From assembly GCA_007123195.1 (NCBI GenBank), contig SKLO01000179.1, positions 1 through 15,749 on the forward strand: 15,749 nt of DNA. The letters run 5' to 3'. The DNA comes from Verrucomicrobiales bacterium. Lineage in GTDB: Bacteria > Verrucomicrobiota > Verrucomicrobiia > Verrucomicrobiales > SKLO01. The translations under genes and the position numbers were made by a program. Shown in pieces: positions 1 through 5,637 of the stretch; position 1 is the first letter of the stretch; every line of letters starts with the position of its first letter. A model generated the notes under the pieces. It did not search any database. It saw only the letters and a list, made by a program, of their open reading frames with translations, and was not told the DNA's origin.

Positions 1-2
1 AC

Positions 3-329
3 CTGGCGGCGGATCGGGCAGTCCGGGTCCTCGGGGTCGAGCAGATTGAAGAAGTGCGGGGTCACCGCCATGGCGAGCTTGGTGCCCGTGAGCAACATGC
101 CTGCGCGTTCTTCGTCGGCGAGGCGCAGGCGGCCGTCGAGGTCGGCCATGGTGGTCACCTTGTGCTTCAGCTGCCAGCGGTGGTCGGACCAATCGGCCGG
201 GTCCGCCTCAGGCCAGTGACCGGGGGCGTGGGACACGAAGGCGGCGTCCGGGTGGCTGGCGGTGGGTTCGGGTGAACCGTTGCGCGGTTGGGTTGCGGGA
301 TCGGAATCTGGGTTGGAGTGAAGGTCCAT
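3..329 (-). CDS. lysine 2,3-aminomutase family radical SAM protein, N-terminal part (cut by window edge)
   Basis: The reading frame starts at an ATG (329-327) and runs off the left edge after 109 codons. After a poorly conserved, proline-rich leader of about 40 residues it carries the family's N-terminal region: DHRWQLKHKVTTMADLDGRL (residues 49-68), then LADEERAGM, then AMAVTPHFFNLLDPEDPDCP and IRRQ near the edge. This matches the KamA family pattern (W.WQ..N.I, MAITPYY..L.DP.DP.DPIRRQ). The family uses a [4Fe-4S] cluster, SAM and PLP to move an amino group from C2 to C3 of lysine, or of glutamate in some members; EpmB acts on lysine for EF-P modification. The radical SAM CxxxCxxC motif would lie beyond the edge, so the substrate cannot be judged. 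No clear ribosome binding site precedes this start. It is divergent from the regulator at 491. Confidence 0.8.
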   Translation of the reverse strand, partial: MDLHSNPDSDPATQPRNGSPEPTASHPDAAFVSHAPGHWPEADPADWSDHRWQLKHKVTTMADLDGRLRLADEERAGMLLTGTKLAMAVTPHFFNLLDPEDPDCPIRRQ

Positions 330-490
330 GACTGGGCGCTGTCAGCGGCAAGGGCGATCATGCGGCCGCTTGATCGGGTCGGCGAAGGTCAACAAGTAAG
401 CCTGATCCGGGAAAAGTTCGCCTGCTTTTGCGTTCCCGGTTGCGCGCCGTAAAAAATACAGCAGCATATTGATTCTTAGCCGTTTACGAA

Positions 491-1132
491 ATGCAGTTTA
501 AAATCCTCGAAGAGTTTGGCAAGCCACAATGGATGGCCATTTTGACCGCTTTGAAGCGGTCGACCGGGCTATCGGTGTCGGAGTTGGCAAAGCAGTTGGG
601 GATGAGTTACATGGGTGTGAAGCAGCACTGTCTGGAGCTGCAGAAGCGCGGCTATCTGGATACGTGGCGGAGGCCGAAACCGGTTGGCCGGCCGGAGCAA
701 GTTTACCGAATCACGCGCAAGGTGGATCCGCTGTTTCCCCAGGCCGGCAACGAGGTCAGCCTGGAGGTGCTGCGCACGGTCAGCCAGATTTACGGGCCGA
801 ACGCGCCGGACCGGCTGCTGTTCGGCTACTTCAACCGCAAAGCCGACCTCTATGGCAAGCGCCTGCGGGGCAAGACGGTGGCCGATCGGGCGGTGTCGCT
901 GGCGCGGCTGCGATCCGCCGAGGGTTACCTGTCGGAGTGTCTCTACGACGCCCGCGAGGGCTTGCGGATCGTTGAGTTTCACAGCCTTCTTACCGAGCTG
1001 ATCGAGGCGTTTCCGAACGTGCCGTTGATGGAGTCGCAGATGTTCGAGCGGCTGCTGGGGGCCTCGGTCAATCGTGGCGAGGAGCGGGCCAGCGGGCTCA
1101 AGAAGACCGTCTTCAGGATTGCCACGTTGTGA
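491..1132 (+). CDS. SufR-like winged-helix transcriptional regulator lacking the cluster cysteines
   Basis: A 213-residue protein. Residues 12-76 form a winged helix-turn-helix: the recognition region is LSVSELAKQLGMSYMGVKQH (27-46) and the wing is PVGRPEQVYRIT (64-75). The C-terminal part follows the SufR/DeoR-like pattern: EFHSLLTELIEAFPNVPLME (162-181), then MFERLLGASVNR, then a final FRI. In characterised cyanobacterial SufR, three C-terminal cysteines bind an Fe-S cluster and control suf genes. Here the corresponding positions read FHS, PLME and TVF, and the only cysteines are C47 and C150, so cluster binding by that route looks impossible. It probably binds DNA as a dimer, perhaps responding to another ligand. 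No suf genes are in the window. ATG at 491 keeps the whole HTH; no strong Shine-Dalgarno is visible. Family assignment is fairly sure, the regulated target unknown. Confidence 0.75.
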   Translation: MQFKILEEFGKPQWMAILTALKRSTGLSVSELAKQLGMSYMGVKQHCLELQKRGYLDTWRRPKPVGRPEQVYRITRKVDPLFPQAGNEVSLEVLRTVSQIYGPNAPDRLLFGYFNRKADLYGKRLRGKTVADRAVSLARLRSAEGYLSECLYDAREGLRIVEFHSLLTELIEAFPNVPLMESQMFERLLGASVNRGEERASGLKKTVFRIATL

Positions 1133-1369
1133 GCTGAGGTGACTCCTCCGGTCGCAACCGAGGGCTGGGAGCCGGGTTAGTTTCCGATGCCGACAGGTCG
1201 GGTCGGGAGAAGAGAGGCTCCCGTTGCGGCTTGAACAGCGCTGGAGGCTGGAGGCGGCCTTTCAGAGGCAAGGCCCGGCTGGCAGGCAGCGAGGGGCGGA
1301 GCCGCGTTCGAATCGTGACTTTCAGGTCGGCAGAGCTTATCTTGAGTTGTATTGATGGAGAATCACGCA

Positions 1370-2212
1370 ATGAACACACGTCCCGCATCGATCGCTCCGG
1401 TTCCGTTTTTGTCCGGGGCAGGCAGGCTCAGGACGCCCGTCGGCGGCTTGGCACTGCTGGTGGCGATGATGGTTTCGACCGGGCCCGTGGTGGCCGACGA
1501 TCCGCCCGGAGGGAGGTTAGACGGTTCAGATCTGCTGGCCCAGCAGGCTGGGGAGACACCCGATCAAGGTGCCCGCGAGCGCGCCTCTGAGCGGGCGGAG
1601 CGGGGCGAGCGCAGTGAGCGCGATCGCCGCCGCTGGCGCGGTCGGTCGATTGAGGGCATCACCCCCGAGCAGCAGCAACAGCTGCGCCGGGCCATGGCCG
1701 AGGCTTGGAATGATGCCCGGGTGGTGTCGGCCCGGGAGGAGATCGAGCGCAGCATGGAAGCTTATCGCGACGCCCTGCGCGAGGCGGTGCTCGAGGCCGC
1801 GCCGGAGTTGGCGGACGTGCTGCCGGATAATTTCGACGGTCGCAGCTGGCTGGGCGACCAACGCGGCGGAGCCTTGGGCGCGCTGCGGTCAATCATGGCA
1901 GCGCTGCCATTGGAAGTCCAGAGCCAGGCCCGCCGCAAGCATGGCGAACTGATGCGAGACGAGGCTGTGGCGGCCGCCGCCAACGCGCTCAATGAGGCCT
2001 ATCGAAATTCCTCGGCGCCCGGGGATGCCTCGGTGGCGCGCCACGAGCGCGAGTTCCGGCGGGCCTATGTGGCGGCGCTGGCCCGGGAGGTGCCGGAGGC
2101 GGTCGAATACCTCGAGCGATTGCGCGAGGGGCGGCCGGGCGGCGGTGACCGCGGTCCGGGAGACGGCTCCGAAGAGGGGCGCGAGGGTGAAGTTCCCGAG
2201 GGCGATCGCTGA
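1370..2212 (+). CDS. secreted hypothetical protein, highly charged, alpha-helical
   Basis: Not recognised. I place the start at ATG 1370 (280 residues) because GGAG at 1357-1360 sits nine bases upstream; in-frame TTG 1352 and ATG 1355 would overlap that site. A long signal-peptide-like N-terminus has its hydrophobic core at about residues 24-40 (PVGGLALLVAMMVSTGPVVA), with likely cleavage at VVA-DD. Next comes an Arg/Glu/Ser-rich segment (ERASERAERGERSERDRRR, about 71-89), then helix-forming sequence starting ITPEQQQQLRRAMAEAW. The TPEQ...L pattern recalls periplasmic CpxP/Spy-like or DUF3106-like proteins, but I cannot confirm homology. The tail is Gly/Glu/Asp-rich and polar. No catalytic motif or further membrane segment is seen. 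An extracytoplasmic structural or chaperone-like role is only a guess. Confidence 0.65.
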   Translation: MNTRPASIAPVPFLSGAGRLRTPVGGLALLVAMMVSTGPVVADDPPGGRLDGSDLLAQQAGETPDQGARERASERAERGERSERDRRRWRGRSIEGITPEQQQQLRRAMAEAWNDARVVSAREEIERSMEAYRDALREAVLEAAPELADVLPDNFDGRSWLGDQRGGALGALRSIMAALPLEVQSQARRKHGELMRDEAVAAAANALNEAYRNSSAPGDASVARHEREFRRAYVAALAREVPEAVEYLERLREGRPGGGDRGPGDGSEEGREGEVPEGDR

Positions 2213-2277
2213 GCCTGTCGTGCCGGCCCGGTGGTCGCGGCCCGGTGGGCTGTTTTGAACCAGCTGCATTCCAGCCT

Positions 2278-2445
2278 TCAGGACGGTCCCAGCGGGATGC
2301 CGAGCGCCAGCCAGACCGCCGGCAGCACCAGCCAGACGGCGCTGGATACGAGGGTATAGGGGATCATCACGGCGATCAGGCTGCCGAGCCCGGCGTTGCG
2401 CTGCCACATGCGCAAGGTGCCGATGAAGATGGCGATGGGGTCCGG
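2278..2445 (-). pseudogene. AbgT-family transporter, C-terminal remnant
   Basis: Read on the minus strand, this stretch gives DPIAIFIGTLRMWQRNAGLG, then SLIAVMIPYTLVSSAVWLVL, then PAVWLALGIPLGPS and a TGA stop (2280-2278). It matches the end of AbgT-family transporters (aminobenzoyl-glutamate/AbgT), which finish with a pattern like QRY..AGIGTLI.LMLPYS......W......W..LGIPLGP. Only about 54 residues of a protein normally near 500 remain. Immediately upstream in frame there is a TAG (2448-2446), and beyond that no transporter-like sequence in any frame. It is therefore a decayed 3' end, left by a deletion or rearrangement whose junction lies near 2446. The remaining amino acids are well preserved, so the loss may be recent. 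It is convergent with the secreted-protein gene ending at 2212. Confidence 0.75.
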
Positions 2446-2632
2446 CTAGAGGTTGCCGACTTGTTCGAGGCGGCGCAACATGGCGTCGACAGTGGCAAGC
2501 CGCGTGTCAGGTTGCAAGCGGAGCGGAAGCGCTGCCCGTGCCCACCCGAGCGGCGAGCGGCGAAGAAGCGTCTGCGCTCGTAACTGGTCGTTGCCGGCAC
2601 CGCCTGCGGGTCCAACCAAGGGAACACAACCG
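2446..2632. other. non-coding gap between AbgT remnant and helicase gene
   Basis: I see no supported gene here. The frames on both strands are open only because the sequence is GC-rich, and their translations have no recognisable domain. The 5' edge is the break point of the AbgT remnant. The 3' end supplies the helicase ribosome binding site (AAGGGA, 2618-2623). No convincing promoter was found. Confidence 0.4.
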
Positions 2633-5215
2633 ATGTGGCAGGAATTCGACCAGTTGTCCCAGCGCCTGCGGATCCCGGATCTGTGGCAGCAAACCGCGCT
2701 GGAGCACCTGCGCCACGGCCGGGACGTGGTGATCGATGCCCCGACCGGGGCCGGCAAGACGTTCGTGTTCGAGCTGCTGGTCGAGGACGGCCGGCTGGAC
2801 GGCCAGGCGGTTTACACCGTGCCGACGCGGGCTCTGGCCAACGACAAGCGGCTCGAATGGAAACAGCGCGGCTGGCAGGTTGGCATCGCCACCGGCGACC
2901 TGACCGACCAGCCCAACGCCCCGGTGCTGGTGGCTACGCTCGAGACCCAGCTCGAGCGCATCCTGCGGCGCGATCCGCCGCGGTTGCTGGTGATAGACGA
3001 ATACCAGCTCATCGGTCATCGGGTGCGCGGGCCGCATTACGAACAGACCATCGCGCTGGCACCGCCGCAGACCCAGTTGCTGCTGCTCAGCGGCAGCAAC
3101 GGCAACCCCGGCGACGTGGTGGAGTGGCTGCAGCGGCTGGGGCGCGACGCCGTGCTGGTGCAAACCGCGGAACGACCAGTGCCGCTGGAGGAAACCCCGG
3201 TCGAAGCGCTGGCGGAACGACCGCCGCGCGGGATCGACGGCTACTGGCCGCGGCTGGCGGCCACCGCGCTGTTGGCCGATCTGGCGCCATTGCTGATTTT
3301 CGCTCCGCGCCGCCGCGAGGCCGAGCGCATCGCCCGCCAGATCGCCAACGCCCTGCCGCCGTCGGCGCCGCTGAGCCTGACCCGCGAGCAGCAGGCGGTG
3401 GCCGGCCGCGAGGTCGGCCGGCTGCTGCAACAACGCGTCGCCTGGCACCACAGCGGTTTGTCCTACCGGGTGCGCGCGGGTTTGATCGAACCGCTGGCCA
3501 AGGCCGGCCACCTGCGGGTGATCGTGGCCACCACCGGGCTCGCCGCCGGGATCAACTTTTCCGTGCGCTCCGTGCTGGTGGCCTCGACCACCTACCCCGA
3601 CGGCCCCTACCTGCGGCAGCTGGAAGGCGACGAGTTGCTGCAGATGTTCGGTCGCGCCGGCCGCCGCGGTCTCGACACCGTCGGACACGTGCTGGTCACC
3701 CGCGACAGCCCGCGCCTGTCAGACGGTCGCCAGCGCCCGGTGCGGCGTCCGGCCGAGGCCGGTTGGCCGGTGTTGCTGCGGCTGATGCACGAGGCCGCCA
3801 GCCGCGGCGAACCGCCGTTGGCCGCCGCCTACGGACTGACCTCACGCCTGTTCAGCCGACAACCGCCGCCGCTCGGCCTGGAGCCACCCGACCCGGTGGC
3901 GACCGGTGCCGTGGCCGGGTCGGCGTTGCCCGAATCCCGTGGCGGCTCCGGCCCACGCGGCGACCTGGGATCCAGGCACGACCCGCTGGCCTGCCTGTCG
4001 GCCGGGCCGCAGCAGGTCGAATTCCTCAACTCCCGCGACGAATGGGAACCGCTGCAGGACCACCAGCGCCAGCCGACCACCGTCGGCAACGCCTTGGCGC
4101 GCCGCCGCGACCGCTGGTTGCCCGCCTTGTCCGACCCGGACCACGCCGCCGCACTGGAACCGTCCGGGCGCACCTGGCTGATGCCCTCCAATGACTACGA
4201 TCCGGCCGCCGCGCATCAGCCTACAGGGGCTGCGCTCCCGCCCCGTGGCAGGTCCCGCCGCCGCTACGGTCGGGAACTGACCGCCGCCCTGCGCCGCGAC
4301 GGCCGCCTGCAGCCGACCCGGCCGTTCGTCCGCCTGCTGGCGATCGACCGCCGGCCCGCGCCCGACGAACCGGACACGGTGGAGCGATGGCTCGAACGAC
4401 TGCGGGCCCGCGAGCCGGATCGCCGGCATGAGTGCCAACTCGTGTGGCTTGGCGACTCGCTGATGCTGCGGCGCGATCTGTCGCAGCGCACCGTGGACGC
4501 CGTGCGCGACCGGCATGGCCGTTGCCTGATCGATCCGCCGCTGCGGGTCGGAGCGGTCGAGGCCGAGACCGGACTGTGTGAGACGCTCGGCGGCGGCTTG
4601 CGGCAACCCCGGCCAGACAGCCCGCTGGACGCCTGGCGCAAGCTCGGCCTTATCGACGAACAAGCCGTGCCCACCCGGCGTGGCAGCGTGTTTTGTTTGT
4701 TCCAGCACGGCGAAGGCCTGGCGGTGGCGGCTGCGTTGGAAGAAAACCACTACCCGGCCGACCAGTTGGTCATGCACCTGGCCAACCTGCGCGGCCCGCT
4801 GGTTCGCGAGGAACCTGCGGGCGGCGATTCCGAGCGACTCGCCGCCGCCTGCCACCGCGCCTACGGCACCCGCAGTTACCCCGGCTACCTGCTTCACGGC
4901 CTGCCGGAGCACTACAGCGAGGGCCTGGCCGAGCGGTTGCAGGATCACCTCGACGGTCGACGCCCGCGCGCCGGTGCGCTGGAGGACCTGGCCAAGGGCG
5001 ACCTCGACCGCGCACTGGTGGAATGGCTCAGCCTGCTGCGCCGGATCGATTCGGCCCCGGCGCTCGATTGGGACCGGTGGACCGACCTGCAGCAAGCCGC
5101 CCGGGAGGCGCTCGGGCGCCATCGGCGTGGTTCAGCGCTGGACCAATTGCCGCCGCTCACCGGCAGCCAGTTGCAGCCGCCGCCGCCGCACGCCCTGCGG
5201 CTAGGCCGGTTCTGA
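2633..5215 (+). CDS. Ski2-like DExH-box superfamily 2 helicase
   Basis: An 860-residue protein starting at ATG 2633, supported by AAGGGA (2618-2623) nine bases upstream. SF2 motifs appear in order: Walker A APTGAGKT (36-43), Ia PTRALAND (64-71), motif II DEYQ (122-125), motif III LLSGSNGN (151-158), LLIFAPRR (220-227), WHHSGLSYRVR (271-281, the Ski2-type HHAGL box), motif V VATTGLAAGINF (298-309) and motif VI QMFGRAGRRGLD (337-348). Ski2-like enzymes use ATP to translocate on and unwind RNA or DNA. Motif II ends in Gln rather than His, and motif III has SGS in place of SAT. After residue 360 the sequence is Pro/Arg/Gly-rich and poorly conserved, then a better conserved C-terminal part includes VPTRRGSVFCLFQHGEGLAV near residues 680-700. 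It appears to be transcribed alone. Substrate is unknown; a role in RNA turnover or DNA repair is inferred from the family. Confidence 0.88.
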   Translation: MWQEFDQLSQRLRIPDLWQQTALEHLRHGRDVVIDAPTGAGKTFVFELLVEDGRLDGQAVYTVPTRALANDKRLEWKQRGWQVGIATGDLTDQPNAPVLVATLETQLERILRRDPPRLLVIDEYQLIGHRVRGPHYEQTIALAPPQTQLLLLSGSNGNPGDVVEWLQRLGRDAVLVQTAERPVPLEETPVEALAERPPRGIDGYWPRLAATALLADLAPLLIFAPRRREAERIARQIANALPPSAPLSLTREQQAVAGREVGRLLQQRVAWHHSGLSYRVRAGLIEPLAKAGHLRVIVATTGLAAGINFSVRSVLVASTTYPDGPYLRQLEGDELLQMFGRAGRRGLDTVGHVLVTRDSPRLSDGRQRPVRRPAEAGWPVLLRLMHEAASRGEPPLAAAYGLTSRLFSRQPPPLGLEPPDPVATGAVAGSALPESRGGSGPRGDLGSRHDPLACLSAGPQQVEFLNSRDEWEPLQDHQRQPTTVGNALARRRDRWLPALSDPDHAAALEPSGRTWLMPSNDYDPAAAHQPTGAALPPRGRSRRRYGRELTAALRRDGRLQPTRPFVRLLAIDRRPAPDEPDTVERWLERLRAREPDRRHECQLVWLGDSLMLRRDLSQRTVDAVRDRHGRCLIDPPLRVGAVEAETGLCETLGGGLRQPRPDSPLDAWRKLGLIDEQAVPTRRGSVFCLFQHGEGLAVAAALEENHYPADQLVMHLANLRGPLVREEPAGGDSERLAAACHRAYGTRSYPGYLLHGLPEHYSEGLAERLQDHLDGRRPRAGALEDLAKGDLDRALVEWLSLLRRIDSAPALDWDRWTDLQQAAREALGRHRRGSALDQLPPLTGSQLQPPPPHALRLGRF
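4220..4252 (+). repeat. GC-rich imperfect hairpin inside the helicase gene, possible in-frame repeat insertion
   Basis: GGGGC (4226-4230) pairs with GCCCC (4240-4244) around a nine-base loop, and the arms extend imperfectly through CCT..CA and TG..AGG. It encodes residues of about 530-540 (QPTGAALPPRGR), a low-complexity break between better-conserved stretches. It may be an intragenic palindromic repeat that preserved the frame, but in DNA this GC-rich chance is a real alternative. Confidence 0.3.
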
Positions 5216-5285
5216 TCCGCCTGCCCGGGGTTGGTGATGCCGCGCACCACTCCCCAAAGCGAAAGTAGGGCCGCAACAACAAAAC

Positions 5286-5310
5286 CAACAAAGTGTCTGA
5301 CCCTTTGTTG
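5286..5310. repeat. REP-like palindrome with TGTCTGACC loop
   Basis: CAACAAAG (5286-5293) and CTTTGTTG (5303-5310) are perfect inverted copies around the nine-base loop TGTCTGACC. Read on the other strand the core is CAAAGGGTCAGACACTTTG. From memory, GGGTCAGACA-type palindromes recur near REP-associated Y1 (RAYT) transposase genes in several phyla. No transposase remains here, so this would be a stray repeat copy. There is no T-tract, which argues against a terminator. Confidence 0.5.
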
Positions 5311-5316
5311 CGATCG

Positions 5317-5384
5317 GCGCGGGTGGCTGGCGAGGCTGGAGGAATCGACAAAAGACACCCTGCAGAACCGGCCCCCACCCGCGC
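5317..5384. repeat. 10-bp perfect inverted repeat with long loop
   Basis: GCGCGGGTGG (5317-5326) is repeated inverted as CCACCCGCGC (5375-5384), with 48 bases between. It sits directly between the REP-like palindrome and the next hairpin, so the three may be parts of one composite element. Confidence 0.4.
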
Positions 5385-5387
5385 AGG

Positions 5388-5419
5388 CCGCAGTCCGGCG
5401 ACACGCCGCCGGACCGCGG
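5388..5419. repeat. strong hairpin, 12 paired bases with one mismatch
   Basis: CCGC-A-GTCCGGCG (5388-5400) pairs with CGCCGGAC-C-GCGG (5407-5419) around the loop ACACGC. Only the A/C position fails to pair. No T-run follows, so it is not a typical intrinsic terminator. Confidence 0.45.
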
Positions 5420-5567
5420 ACGTCCCCCTGTCTGCTGCCAGCGGGCCGGCTTCGAATGGAGGGTTCCCCGCCACCCGATGGTCCGACCAGTGCCGCCCGC
5501 AGCGCGACCCCGGATCGTGGGATCGACGCAAGAACGCCGCGCCCACCGGCGTTCGGACCGGTAGGCG

Positions 5568-5596
5568 TTGACAATATCAATCGCCACACCAACAAT
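5568..5596 (+). promoter_or_regulatory. candidate sigma-70-type promoter for the beta-propeller gene
   Basis: A perfect -35 box TTGACA (5568-5573) is followed after 17 bases by AACAAT (5591-5596), which matches four of six -10 positions. Transcription would begin near 5603, about 35 bases before ATG 5638. The -35 box overlaps the inverted repeats at 5532-5569, which may form an operator. Confidence 0.45.
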
Positions 5597-5637
5597 GCTC
5601 TGGTGGCCGCTTGTCGCCGCCCTTAATCCTTGACCCC

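Larger units (their letters stand above)
5216..5637. other. 422-base gene-free stretch rich in inverted repeats
   Basis: No supported gene lies between the helicase stop and the beta-propeller start. Open frames exist on both strands, but their translations are Arg/Pro/Ala/Gly-rich and fit no family. From left to right it holds an 8-bp palindrome with a TGTCTGACC loop (5286-5310), a 10-bp inverted repeat (5317-5326 with 5375-5384), a strong hairpin (5388-5419), overlapping inverted repeats (5532-5569) and a likely promoter (5568-5596). The concentration of palindromes resembles decayed repeat elements. Confidence 0.5.

Noticed and set aside
428..455. TTGCGT and TAAAAA as a promoter for the regulator gene
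   Set aside because: Weak -35 match (three of six); the A/T-rich tract alone does not establish a promoter.
1167..1222. GGGAGCC/GGCTCCC inverted repeat after the regulator gene
   Set aside because: Seven-base arms around a 42-base loop are expected by chance and no T-run follows.
1113..1388. 91-residue minus-strand open frame between the regulator and the secreted protein
   Set aside because: Pro/Ser/Leu-rich translation of an intergenic stretch that overlaps the signal-peptide start; no supporting start site.
2225..2248. Direct repeat GGCCCGGTGG, two copies four bases apart
   Set aside because: Short GC-only repeat in GC-rich DNA; no link to a known element.
2507..3688. 393-residue minus-strand open frame opposite the helicase core
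   Set aside because: Covers the helicase motifs on the other strand; Gln/Gly/Arg-rich with no domain.
3842..5122. 426-residue minus-strand open frame opposite the helicase
   Set aside because: Antisense to a motif-rich helicase; no recognisable family and biased composition.
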